A stretch of DNA of 64,000 nucleotides, taken from the NCBI RefSeq assembly GCF_020400585.1, contig NZ_JAINVF010000018.1, positions 1 to 64,000 on the forward strand. Direction: 5' to 3'. The notes under the pieces are model-generated. The model worked only from the letters and a program-made list of their open reading frames with translations, ran no database searches and was not told the origin of the DNA. Of the stretch, positions 1-7,934 are shown in pieces. A program made the position numbers and the translations under genes. Positions within the stretch are counted from its first letter, which is position 1, and each line of letters opens with the position of its first letter. The stretch comes from Streptomyces sp. NK08204 (lineage in GTDB: Bacteria > Actinomycetota > Actinomycetes > Streptomycetales > Streptomycetaceae).

Positions 1-301
1 TGCTTTCCAGGTTCCCGCTCTCGCGGTTTCCTTTCCGGCGTTTCTGACTCTATCAGACCCTTTCGGGTCTGACTCCCAGTCAGTCGGGCTTGTCCTCGCG
101 GCTGTTGGGCCGTTCTGACGAGTGAGACTTTAGCGGATTCCTCGCTCCCGAGCTAATCGGGGCTGCGTCCTTTCGAACGCGGATTCCTCATTCGCAAATA
201 CACGCGCCAAAGAGGTCGACGTTGGAGCGTCGAATCATGGCTGGTACTTGCGGAATGGCTGTCCGGGGACCGACCGGAGTCGGTGCTCACGTCGGACAAC
301 T
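1..301 (-). other. 5' leader of an rRNA operon (transcribed leftward, 16S outside the window)
   Basis: Read on the minus strand this stretch matches, from memory, the transcribed leader upstream of 16S rRNA in Streptomyces rrn operons. It carries a conserved stem with a four-base loop (TCAGACCC/GGGTCTGA, 53-72), followed by the purine-rich segment with GGAAAGGAAACCGCGAGAGC and GGAACCTGGAAAGCA. A second short dyad, CTGACT/AGTCAG (69-83), overlaps the first stem, so the two foldings are mutually exclusive. No protein start or credible ORF fits. The 16S gene would begin a few hundred bases left of the window edge. Leader identity is established-knowledge recall; the hairpins are seen directly. 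Confidence 0.85.
127..156 (-). promoter_or_regulatory. Second probable rRNA operon promoter
   Basis: On the minus strand TTAGCT (151-156) is followed after 18 bases by TAAAGT (127-132), pointing into the same leader. Streptomyces rrn operons are known to use several tandem promoters; this is the best downstream candidate. The -35 match is weak. Confidence 0.5.
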
Positions 302-307
302 CGGAGA

Positions 308-336
308 ACATTACGCATCCGCATGGGGCGTGTCAA
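308..336 (-). promoter_or_regulatory. rRNA operon promoter, vegetative (HrdB) type
   Basis: On the minus strand a perfect -35 TTGACA (331-336) is followed after exactly 17 bases by -10 TAATGT (308-313). It reads left into the rRNA leader, away from the proC stop at 367. A consensus -35 is rare in Streptomyces and fits a strong rrn promoter. Confidence 0.85.
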
Positions 337-366
337 CCCCGTCTTGCGGAACGCTCCGGACCCGGC

Positions 367-1179
367 TCAGTCCTTCTTGCCGGAAGCGAGTTCGCGGCTG
401 CGGTCACGGGCGGCCTCGAGGGCGGCGATGAGGGCGGCGCGTACGCCGTGGTTCTCCAGCTCGCGGATGGCGTTGATCGTCGTACCGGCCGGGGAGGTGA
501 CGTTCTCCCGGAGCTTGACCGGGTGCTCGCCGCTGTCGCGGAGCATCACGGCCGCGCCGATGGCGGACTGGACGATGAGGTCGTGGGCCTTGTCGCGGGG
601 CAGGCCGAGCAGGATGCCGGCATCGGTCATGGCCTCGACCAGATAGAAGAAGTAGGCGGGGCCGGAGCCGGACAGCGCGGTGCAGGCGTCCTGCTGGCTC
701 TCGGGGACGCGGAGCGTCTTGCCGACGGCGCCGAAGATCTCCTCGGCGTGGGCGACGTGCTCGACGGTGGCGTGGCTTCCGGCGGAGATGACGGACATGG
801 CCTCGTCGACGAGGGCGGGGGTATTCGTCATGACACGGACGACCGGGGTGCCCTCGGCGAGGCGCTCCTCGAAGAAGGAGGTCGGAATGCCGGCGGCGCC
901 GCTGATGACCAGGCGTTCGGCGGGAACGTGCGGTGCGAGCTCGTCCAGGAGGGCACCCATGTCCTGGGGCTTGACCGTGAGGATCAGGGTGTCGGCGGTC
1001 TTGGCGGCCTCCGCGTTGCCGACCGGGGTGACTCCGTAGCGGGCGCGGAGTTCTTCGGCGCGTTCGGGGCGGCGTGCGGTGACCAGGAGATCGGCCGGGG
1101 CCCAGCCGGCCCGGATCATTCCGCTGAGCAGGGCTTCGCCGATCTTGCCGGTGCCGAGGACTGCGACTTTCTGGCTCAT
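367..1179 (-). CDS. proC: Pyrroline-5-carboxylate reductase
   Basis: Catalyses the last step of proline synthesis, the NAD(P)H-dependent reduction of 1-pyrroline-5-carboxylate to L-proline in the cytosol. The 270-residue product has an N-terminal Rossmann motif GTGKIG (residues 9-14). It also has the C-terminal family signature ALSGSGPAYFFYLVEAM with the downstream TSPAGTTI segment. Length is normal for the family, and ATG at 1179 is the natural start because the Rossmann strand begins at once (MSQKVAVLG). It lies immediately upstream of the rRNA promoter, on the same strand. A small membrane-protein gene lies 107 bases upstream, also on the minus strand. Confidence 0.95.
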   Translation of the reverse strand: MSQKVAVLGTGKIGEALLSGMIRAGWAPADLLVTARRPERAEELRARYGVTPVGNAEAAKTADTLILTVKPQDMGALLDELAPHVPAERLVISGAAGIPTSFFEERLAEGTPVVRVMTNTPALVDEAMSVISAGSHATVEHVAHAEEIFGAVGKTLRVPESQQDACTALSGSGPAYFFYLVEAMTDAGILLGLPRDKAHDLIVQSAIGAAVMLRDSGEHPVKLRENVTSPAGTTINAIRELENHGVRAALIAALEAARDRSRELASGKKD

Positions 1180-1286
1180 GGGGTCATCCTCGCACCGGCA
1201 CGGAAGGGTGCGGGGGGATTGTCCGGTGGGCGGACGGGCCGCCAGGTTCCCGGCCTCCCACGGCTCCCGCCGGCTGCTTCCGCGGA

Positions 1287-1808
1287 CTACTGGCGCTTCT
1301 TCTTTTTCGCCGGGTTGCCCGTGCGACGGGTGGTGCGGCGTTCGTGTTCCGCGCGGGCCCTCTCGTACTCCTCGCGGTGCAGCTTCTCGCCGGGGGCCTC
1401 GGTGAGGGAGCGGACGAAGTAGGCGAGCAGGGAGCCGACGAAGCCGATGGCCAGCAGGCCGCGCAGGGAGGCCTGGCGTGCGGGGTCGTGGCGCTTGCCG
1501 AAGCCTTCCCAGGTGTTACGGAAGGCGACCGCGCTGCAGATCGCGAACATCGCGACGACCAGCACGGTCACGAAGGCGCCGGTCTCGGCGATCTGGATGC
1601 CCTCGTAGGCGATGCGCAGCACGAAGCACGAGGCGACGGCCAGGACGAGGGAGCCGACGGCCACCGCGGCCCGGCGGGCCGGGTAACCATCGTCGTGGTT
1701 CACCCAGGACGTGCCGAAGAAGCGCAGGGCTTCGGGACGGGGGCCTCCGCCCTGGACCGCGCCAGGGGTGCCCGCCGAGGTGCCCGGGGTGCCGGTTTCG
1801 TCGCTCAC
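1287..1808 (-). CDS. Small conserved membrane protein of unknown function
   Basis: I do not recognise a function. From the GTG at 1808 the product is 173 residues: a Ser/Thr/Gly/Pro-rich N-terminus, then about three hydrophobic segments (cores AVAVGSLVLAVASCFVL, FVTVLVVAMFAICSAVAF and LLAIGFVGSLLAYFV). A very basic C-terminus ends in KKKKRQ, suggesting a cytoplasmic, nucleic-acid- or lipid-contacting tail. The reading frame opens further upstream at a TTG (1856), but that adds only low-complexity Pro residues and overlaps the preceding stop, so the GTG is preferred. No strong ribosome site precedes either start. The gene follows the SH3b region on the same strand. Confidence 0.7.
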   Translation of the reverse strand: MSDETGTPGTSAGTPGAVQGGGPRPEALRFFGTSWVNHDDGYPARRAAVAVGSLVLAVASCFVLRIAYEGIQIAETGAFVTVLVVAMFAICSAVAFRNTWEGFGKRHDPARQASLRGLLAIGFVGSLLAYFVRSLTEAPGEKLHREEYERARAEHERRTTRRTGNPAKKKKRQ

Positions 1809-1852
1809 GGGACGATTATGGCTCCGGGCGGGGGGCGGGTCGGGGGGCGGGG

Positions 1853-2110
1853 TCAACCGCAGCGGGGCGCGATGTAGCCGTCGCTGCCCGCTTGGACGTA
1901 GGCGTCGGAGACGTACTGGCCGTTGCTGATGTTGTCCCAGATGTTGGATGTGCCGTACGGGCCCGTGACCGTGGTGCCGGGTGTCTGGCAGTAGGTCGGC
2001 ACGGAAACGCCCTCGGGCAGGACGTAGACGATGTTGTAACTGGTGCCGGGGCCGCTGCGGACGTTCAGGCGAACGCCCGGGGCCACGGAGTAATAAGGAA
2101 GGCTCTGCGT
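1853..2110 (-). pseudogene. Second SH3b module, tandem copy without a start codon
   Basis: This reading frame encodes a full 85-residue SH3b-like module (LPYYSVAPGVRLNVRSG ... GSDGYIAPRCG, then stop). It is nearly identical to the module of the gene just upstream. Its frame is shifted relative to that gene. Between the upstream stop and the module there is no ATG, GTG or TTG in frame, only CTG codons. It may be a decayed paralogue, be translated from CTG by coupling, or reflect an assembly indel. The preserved reading frame and its own stop argue that decay, if any, is recent. Confidence 0.55.
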
Positions 2111-2388
2111 CGACGCGACTGCCGGCGACGTCAGATGCAGCGGGGAGCCACGTAGCCGTCGGTGCCGGTCTGTACGTAGGCGTCGGAGACGTACTGGCCG
2201 TTGCTGATGTTGTCCCAGATGTTGGTGGTGCCGTACGGGCCCGTGACCGTGGTGCCCGGTGACTGACAGTAGATATGGACCTGGGCGCCCTCGGGCAGGA
2301 CGCCGACGATGTTGTAACTGGTGCCGGGGCCGCTGCGGATGTTCAGGCGTACCCCCGGGGCGACCGAGTAGTAGCGCAGAGACTCCGT
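1856..2388. repeat. Tandem duplication of an SH3b-coding unit (278-bp offset)
   Basis: Two copies (about 1856-2110 and 2134-2388) align over their whole length at high identity. For example, both carry GACGTACTGGCCGTTGCTGA. The offset of 278 bases is not a multiple of three, which places the copies in different frames. Confidence 0.85.
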
Positions 2389-2460
2389 CTGGACCATAGC
2401 GGTCGGTTCCTCCTGCCCGGCGGCAGTGGTCTCCGTCGCTTCGGCGCGTTCCGCAGACAT
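2131..2460 (-). CDS. SH3b-domain small protein
   Basis: A 109-residue protein: an acidic, Thr/Glu-rich N-terminus (1-25) and one bacterial SH3-like domain (about 27-109) with the typical APGVRLNIRSGPGTSYN core. SH3b domains often bind peptidoglycan or peptides, but there is no signal peptide here, so the location is uncertain. Two Cys residues (65 and 108) could pair. ATG at 2460 is preferred to the upstream start at 2532 because GGGGGGAAG lies just before it. A near-copy of the module follows directly downstream in another frame. The divergent Ser/Thr kinase starts 180 bases away. Confidence 0.75.
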   Translation of the reverse strand: MSAERAEATETTAAGQEEPTAMVQTESLRYYSVAPGVRLNIRSGPGTSYNIVGVLPEGAQVHIYCQSPGTTVTGPYGTTNIWDNISNGQYVSDAYVQTGTDGYVAPRCI

Positions 2461-2639
2461 AACAGACTTCCCCCCTCGAACCCATGGCTGCCACGGGCCC
2501 TGTCGACTCTCCCGAATCGCGCCTCGGCACACCTGTGCGCGACTCGCACGCGGAGGTTAGCAAGCCGCCTCTGTCTCGTACGAGTCATCGACTAGGCTCC
2601 GTGCGTCGCGCACACGGACGAACAGCACGGGGGTGGTCC

Positions 2640-4739
2640 ATGGCGCCACAGCGCAGCACTGGAGCGGGCGCGGAAGCGGAACTTCCCGAGTATGCCGGTC
2701 ACTACCGTCTGGAGTCCTGTCTTGGGTCCGGCGGCATGGGCGTGGTGCACCTTGCCCGCAGCACCTCCGGGCTGAAGCTCGCGGTGAAGGTCGTACACGC
2801 CGAGTTCGCCAGGGATCCCGAGTTCCGGGGCCGTTTCCGGCAGGAAGTGGCCGCCGCCCGCAGGGTCAGCGGTGCCTTCACCGCGCCCGTCGTGGATGCC
2901 GACACGGACGGTGAACGGCCGTGGATGGCCACGCTGTTCATTCCCGGTCCGACGCTTTCCGAACAGGTCAAACGGAACGGTCCGATGGCGCCCGAGCAGT
3001 TGCGCAGGCTGATGGCCGGACTCGCGGAGGCATTGCGGGACATCCACCGGGTCGGGGTCGTGCACCGGGATCTCAAGCCGAGCAACGTGCTGCTCGCCGA
3101 GGACGGCCCGAAGGTCATCGACTTCGGCATCTCCCGCCCGAAGGACAGTGAACTGCGCACGGAGACCGGCAAGTTGATCGGGACGCCGCCGTTCATGGCA
3201 CCCGAGCAGTTCCGGCGTCCGCGTGAGGTGGGGCCAGCGGCGGACATTTTCGCCCTGGGGTCGGTGATGGTGCACGCGGCGACCGGGCGGGGGCCGTTCG
3301 ACTCCGACAGTCCGTACATCGTCGCGTACCAGGTAGTCCACGACGAACCGAATCTGACCGGGGTGCCGGAGAGCCTGGTTCCACTGATCCTCGGCTGTCT
3401 CGCCAAGGAGCCCGAGGAGCGGCCGACTCCCGACGAGCTGATGCGGGAGCTGCGGTCGGTGGCTGCCTCGTACGACACGCAGGCGTTCATACCGGCACAG
3501 CGCAGGCCCGCGGAGCCGGGGTCCGTTGCGCCTGCCGAGAAGGCGGTGCGCCGGCCCGCAAGGCGGGGCAAGAGGCGCGTAGCGGTCCTGGGTGCCGCAG
3601 TTGTCGGCCTGTGCCTGCTCGGCGCGCTGGCCTCGGGCCAACTGCTCGGCCAGACCGGGCACGAGCCTGACAAAACCGGGCAGCCGCAGACGGAGTCGGC
3701 GGCGTTCAGCACGTGGTCGGTCGACGGGGTCGTCCCGGGCACGGGCACGCCTCAGTGTTCGCACGGGGCGGGAAAGCTGCTCTGCAGCCAGCCGGGAGTG
3801 GTCTTCGCCCTCTCCCCCGCGAACGGCGCCCTGCTGTGGCGGCACTCGGTCACCAAGCAGCGCGCCGGTGAACCACCGGTGCTGTCGGCCGGCCTGGTGC
3901 AGCCCTACACCAGCGGTGGCTCGCGTCTCGCCGCCCTCGACCCCGCCTCGGGCAACGAGGTCTGGCACCGGCGTCTGGGTACGGACACGACGGTGCGGTA
4001 CGTCGGCGGCACGGCCCTGCTCGTGCGGTCCGACGGCACTGTCACCGGCGTGGACGCGGCGACCGGCGACACGAAGTGGCAGGGGCGCTTCAAAGGGCAG
4101 GGCAGTCCGGTGTTCGTCTCGTTCCCGGCGGACCCGTTGGCCTACGCGGCCCGTACGTCCGACGACGGATCGAGCACGCACGTGACTGCCGTGGATCCGC
4201 GTACGGGACATGTGGCCTGGGAGGATCGACTGAAGGGGTCGCTCTCGCCGTTCGGCAGCCAGGACGGCTCACTCTTCCTCCTTGCCACCGACCGGGTCTT
4301 CAGGGGCACGACGGGGGTCGTCCGCTATACGCCGGCCTCGAGGGCGACGCACCGCGTCACGCTGCCCGTACCACTCGAGGACGCTCAAGCCACGGTGCGG
4401 GGTCATATGGCCTACATTCTGGCGACCGGTGGTTCGCTGGTGGCCGTCGACATGGACGCGGGCCGTCAACTGTGGCACCTGGAAACTGCGGTGAGCCGTG
4501 GCTCGGCACCGGTCACCGATGGCAGGAAGGTGTACTTCAGCTCGGGGGACGGCAGGCTCCTCGCCGTCGACGCCCGGTGGGGAAGGCTCGTCGGGCAGAC
4601 GCAGGCCCGTCTCGGCACCCGCTCGGCCGGCGTCATGGGAGCACCGCCCTTGCCGATCACCGTCGGCACTTACGTCTTCGCCACCGCTCCCGACGGCACC
4701 GTCTTCGCCCTCGACGGGCGGAATCCGTCGACCTGGTAG
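2640..4739 (+). CDS. Membrane Ser/Thr protein kinase with extracellular PQQ-type beta-propeller
   Basis: A 699-residue receptor-like kinase. The cytoplasmic Hanks-type domain spans about 20-280: glycine loop GSGGMG (29-34), Lys50, catalytic HRDLKPSN (142-149), DFG (161-163) and an APE-like APEQ (187-190). A basic juxtamembrane stretch precedes one membrane helix (about 313-337). The exterior part (about 365-699) has repeated Trp/Gly-rich blades such as ALDPASGNEVWHRRLG and AVDMDAGRQLWHLE, typical of PQQ propellers that act as sensors. ATG at 2640 is chosen because GGGGGTGG precedes it; the frame opens earlier but encodes nothing domain-like. It is divergent from the SH3b genes and convergent with ilvD. 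The ligand is unknown. Confidence 0.9.
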   Translation: MAPQRSTGAGAEAELPEYAGHYRLESCLGSGGMGVVHLARSTSGLKLAVKVVHAEFARDPEFRGRFRQEVAAARRVSGAFTAPVVDADTDGERPWMATLFIPGPTLSEQVKRNGPMAPEQLRRLMAGLAEALRDIHRVGVVHRDLKPSNVLLAEDGPKVIDFGISRPKDSELRTETGKLIGTPPFMAPEQFRRPREVGPAADIFALGSVMVHAATGRGPFDSDSPYIVAYQVVHDEPNLTGVPESLVPLILGCLAKEPEERPTPDELMRELRSVAASYDTQAFIPAQRRPAEPGSVAPAEKAVRRPARRGKRRVAVLGAAVVGLCLLGALASGQLLGQTGHEPDKTGQPQTESAAFSTWSVDGVVPGTGTPQCSHGAGKLLCSQPGVVFALSPANGALLWRHSVTKQRAGEPPVLSAGLVQPYTSGGSRLAALDPASGNEVWHRRLGTDTTVRYVGGTALLVRSDGTVTGVDAATGDTKWQGRFKGQGSPVFVSFPADPLAYAARTSDDGSSTHVTAVDPRTGHVAWEDRLKGSLSPFGSQDGSLFLLATDRVFRGTTGVVRYTPASRATHRVTLPVPLEDAQATVRGHMAYILATGGSLVAVDMDAGRQLWHLETAVSRGSAPVTDGRKVYFSSGDGRLLAVDARWGRLVGQTQARLGTRSAGVMGAPPLPITVGTYVFATAPDGTVFALDGRNPSTW

Positions 4740-4769
4740 GGCGGGAGCGGCACACGCGGACGGCGAAAA

Positions 4770-4792
4770 GGGGCCGCCCAGGAGGCGGCCCC
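4770..4792. terminator. Bidirectional terminator between kinase gene and ilvD
   Basis: A perfect 9-bp stem GGGGCCGCC/GGCGGCCCC with a 5-base loop lies between two convergent stops (4739 and 4810). Confidence 0.75.
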
Positions 4793-4809
4793 TCGACCGG
4801 TCATCGGGG

Positions 4810-6663
4810 TCAGCCCAGCTTGGTCACGTCCCGCACCGCGCCCTTGTCCGCGCTGGTGGCCATCGCCGCGTAGGCGCGGAGGGCGGCGGAGACCTTGCGG
4901 TCGCGGTTTCTGGGGGCGTAGACGCCGTTCAGGGCCTGCTCGCGGCGGGTCAGTTCGGCCTCGTCGACCAGCAGCTCGATCGTGCGGTTCGGGATGTCGA
5001 TGCGGATGCGGTCGCCGTCCTGGACGAGGGCGATCGTGCCGCCGGAGGCCGCCTCGGGGGAGGCGTGGCCGATCGACAGGCCCGACGTACCGCCGGAGAA
5101 GCGGCCGTCGGTGATCAGGGCGCAGCTCTTGCCGAGGCCGCGGCCCTTCAGGTACGAGGTCGGGTAGAGCATCTCCTGCATGCCGGGGCCGCCCTTGGGG
5201 CCCTCGTAGCGGATGACGACGACGTCGCCGTCCTTGACCTCGTGGGTGAGGATCCGCTGGACGGCCTCCTCCTGGGATTCGCAGACGACGGCCGGGCCCT
5301 CGAAGGTCCAGATGGACTCGTCCACGCCGGCCGTCTTCACCACGCAGCCGTCGACCGCGAGGTTGCCCTTCAGGACGGCCAGGCCGCCGTCCTGGGAGTA
5401 CGCGTGCTCGATGCTGCGGATGCAGCCGTTCTCGGCGTCCTCGTCCAGGGCCTCCCAGCGCTCGGACTGGGAGAAGGCCTCCGCCGAGCGGACGCAGCCC
5501 GGTGCCGCGTGCCAGAGTTCGACGGCCTCGGGTGACGGGCTGCCGCCGCGGACGTCCCAGGTCTTCAGCCAGTCGGCCAGGGACGGGCTGTGGACGGCGT
5601 GCACGTCCTCGTTGAGCAGGCCCGCGCGGTGCAGTTCGCCGAGCAGGGCGGGGATGCCGCCGGCGCGGTGCACGTCCTCCATGTAGTACGTGCGGTTCTT
5701 GGCGACGTTGGGCGCCACCTTCGCCAGACACGGGACTCGGCGGGAGACCGCGTCGATCTGCTCCAGGCCGAACGGGACGCCGGCCTCCTGGGCCGCCGCG
5801 AGCAGGTGCAGGATCGTGTTCGTGGAGCCGCCCATCGCGATGTCCAGGGCCATGGCGTTCTCGAAGGCCTGGAAGGTGGCGATGTTCAGCGGGAGGACGG
5901 AGTCGTCGTCCTGCTCGTAGTAGCGGCGGGTGAGGTCCATGACCGTGCGGGCCGCGTCGACGTAGAGCTGCTTGCGGGCGGTGTGGGTGGCGAGGACCGA
6001 GCCGTTGCCGGGCAGGGAGAGGCCGATCGCCTCGGTCAGGCAGTTCATCGAGTTGGCGGTGAACATGCCGGAACAGCTGCCGCAGGTGGGGCAGGCGTTC
6101 TCCTCGATGCGCAGGATGTCCTCGTCCGAGATCTTCTCGTTGACGGCGTCGGAGATCGCGTCGACCAGGTCGAGGGTGCGGACCGTGCCGTCCACGAGGG
6201 TGGCCCGGCCGGACTCCATGGGGCCGCCGGAGACGAAGACCGTGGGGATGTTCAGGCGCAGGGCCGCCAGCAGCATGCCCGGAGTGATCTTGTCGCAGTT
6301 GGAGATGCATACCAGGGCGTCGGCGCAGTGGGCCTCGACCATGTACTCCACGCTGTCCGCGATCAGGTCGCGGGAGGGGAGGCTGTACAGCATGCCGCCG
6401 TGGCCCATGGCGATGCCGTCGTCCACCGCGATCGTGTTGAACTCGCGCGGGATGCCGCCCGCCTCCTTGATCGCCTCGCTGACGATCCGGCCGACCGGCT
6501 GGAGGTGGGTGTGGCCCGGCACGAACTCGGTGAAGGAGTTCGCCACCGCGATGACCGGCTTCCGGCCGATGTCCGCACCGGGTACACCGGAGGCGCGCAT
6601 AAGGGCGCGGGCGCCCGCCATGTTGCGGCCGTGGGTGACTGTGCGGGACCTCAGCTCGGGCAT
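4810..6663 (-). CDS. ilvD: Dihydroxy-acid dehydratase
   Basis: Iron-sulfur enzyme that dehydrates 2,3-dihydroxy-isovalerate and its methyl homologue to the 2-oxo acids of valine and isoleucine synthesis, also feeding pantothenate. At 617 residues it matches the usual length. Visible motifs are SNCDKITPGM (Cys123), ENACPTCGSCSGM (Cys191, 194 and 197) and GGSTNTILH; Cys123 and the second cluster supply iron-sulfur ligands. ATG at 6663 is preceded by GAAGGAGCGAG. It is transcribed alone after a 330-base gap. A pantothenate block (panC and partner) lies about 31 kb away in this window. Confidence 0.96.
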   Translation of the reverse strand: MPELRSRTVTHGRNMAGARALMRASGVPGADIGRKPVIAVANSFTEFVPGHTHLQPVGRIVSEAIKEAGGIPREFNTIAVDDGIAMGHGGMLYSLPSRDLIADSVEYMVEAHCADALVCISNCDKITPGMLLAALRLNIPTVFVSGGPMESGRATLVDGTVRTLDLVDAISDAVNEKISDEDILRIEENACPTCGSCSGMFTANSMNCLTEAIGLSLPGNGSVLATHTARKQLYVDAARTVMDLTRRYYEQDDDSVLPLNIATFQAFENAMALDIAMGGSTNTILHLLAAAQEAGVPFGLEQIDAVSRRVPCLAKVAPNVAKNRTYYMEDVHRAGGIPALLGELHRAGLLNEDVHAVHSPSLADWLKTWDVRGGSPSPEAVELWHAAPGCVRSAEAFSQSERWEALDEDAENGCIRSIEHAYSQDGGLAVLKGNLAVDGCVVKTAGVDESIWTFEGPAVVCESQEEAVQRILTHEVKDGDVVVIRYEGPKGGPGMQEMLYPTSYLKGRGLGKSCALITDGRFSGGTSGLSIGHASPEAASGGTIALVQDGDRIRIDIPNRTIELLVDEAELTRREQALNGVYAPRNRDRKVSAALRAYAAMATSADKGAVRDVTKLG

Positions 6664-6993
6664 CGTCGCTCGCTCCTTCGAAGACCTACTGCCAGAGAGT
6701 TCTGACTGCTTCCGAGAGTACGCCGCCGCTCCAAGGGCTGGACGCGGCTGTCCGGGATACGGGACACCCGTTTCATGGCACCGCCCGGCCCGTCAGGGGT
6801 GGCGTCAGGAGTCCGGCAGCACCGGTGCCACCCTGCGGTGATCTGCTCCGGGCCGGCGGAGGCCAGTGGCTCCAGCCTGGGCGCGTGGCGCAGGACCGGG
6901 CACGCCTCCGAGCGGCCTCTTCACCGCCGGGCGGGTGTCGGGCGGCTCCCTCCGGGGCGGCCGTCCCTTCTGCTTCTGCGCGAGGCGCCGCCG
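6664..6993 (-). promoter_or_regulatory. ilvD upstream region, no gene; short dyad
   Basis: This gap between the TIM-barrel gene stop and the ilvD start holds no convincing ORF. Frames that cross it are shadows continuing from the neighbour. A TGTCC/GGACA dyad (6749-6766), about 90 bases upstream of ilvD, could be an operator. I see no leader peptide rich in Ile, Leu or Val and no clear attenuator. Confidence 0.35.
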
Positions 6994-7821
6994 TTATCGC
7001 CGGGGCACCTTCACCGCGGAGGCCAGGTGCTGCCGCGTGTACGCCAGGGCCTCGGCGAGGTCGGCCTCGCGTTCGGCGCTGGACATGGCGCGCCGGGTGT
7101 TGACCTCGATGACGACATGGCCGTCGAAGCCGGTCAGCGCGAGCCGTTCCAGCAGCTCCGCGCAGGGCTGGGTGCCGCGGCCGGGGACCATGTGCTCGTC
7201 CTTGGCCGAGCCCCGGCCGTCGGCGAGGTGGACGTGGCCGAGCCGGTCGCCCATGCGGTCGATCATCTCCAGGGCGTCGGTGCGGGCCGTCGCCGTGTGG
7301 CTGAGGTCGACCGTGAAGTGACGGTAGTCGTCCTTGGTGACGTCCCAGCCGGGGGCGTAGGCGAGCATCTCGCGGTCGCGGTAGCGCCACGGGTACATGT
7401 TTTCGACGGCGAACCGTACGTCCGTCTCGTTCGCCATCCGCCAGATGCCGCTGACGAAGTCGCGCGCGTACTGCCGCTGCCAGCGGAAGGGCGGGTGCAC
7501 GACGACCGTGTCGGCTCCCAGCCTCTCCGCCGCCGCGCGGGCCCGCTGGAGCTTGACCCAGGGGTCGGTGGACCAGACCCGCTGGGTGATCAGCAGGCAG
7601 GGGGCGTGCACGGCGAGGATCGGGATGCCGTGGTAGTCGGACAGCCTGCGCAGTGCGTCGATGTCCTGGCTGACCGGGTCGGTCCACACCATGACCTCGA
7701 CACCGTCGTACCCGAGGCGGGCGGCGATCTCGAAGGCCGTCGCCGTCGACTCGGGGTAGACGGATGCTGTGGACAGCGCGACGGATACGGCAGCGTCCCT
7801 TGGTTCAGCCACGTCCGTCAC
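6994..7821 (-). CDS. Xylose-isomerase-like TIM-barrel protein (sugar phosphate isomerase/epimerase family)
   Basis: A 275-residue single-domain TIM barrel of the AP-endonuclease-2/xylose-isomerase-like family. Likely metal ligands are the acidic and His residues in FAVENMYPW, TVDLSHT, HVHLADG and VVIEVN, the usual E-D-H-E pattern. Substrate cannot be deduced; such proteins isomerise sugars or act on DNA ends. The frame opens at GTG 7821; a GTG at 7812 has a better placed AAGG and may be the true start. It stands alone between the phosphatase gene and ilvD, all on the minus strand. Confidence 0.75.
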   Translation of the reverse strand: MTDVAEPRDAAVSVALSTASVYPESTATAFEIAARLGYDGVEVMVWTDPVSQDIDALRRLSDYHGIPILAVHAPCLLITQRVWSTDPWVKLQRARAAAERLGADTVVVHPPFRWQRQYARDFVSGIWRMANETDVRFAVENMYPWRYRDREMLAYAPGWDVTKDDYRHFTVDLSHTATARTDALEMIDRMGDRLGHVHLADGRGSAKDEHMVPGRGTQPCAELLERLALTGFDGHVVIEVNTRRAMSSAEREADLAEALAYTRQHLASAVKVPRR

Positions 7822-7934
7822 CTTACGGGGTCGAGCGGCTCGGGGGCCGGGTGCTTGTTCGCCGTTGTGACGTTCGCCATCCGCGGGTGCGGGGCCCCCG
7901 CCGTTGCTCGCGCGCCGCGCCCCTTTTCACGGGG

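Noticed and set aside
6664..6993. Branched-chain amino-acid attenuator leader before ilvD
   Set aside because: No short ORF rich in Ile, Val or Leu codons and no alternative terminator hairpins were found.
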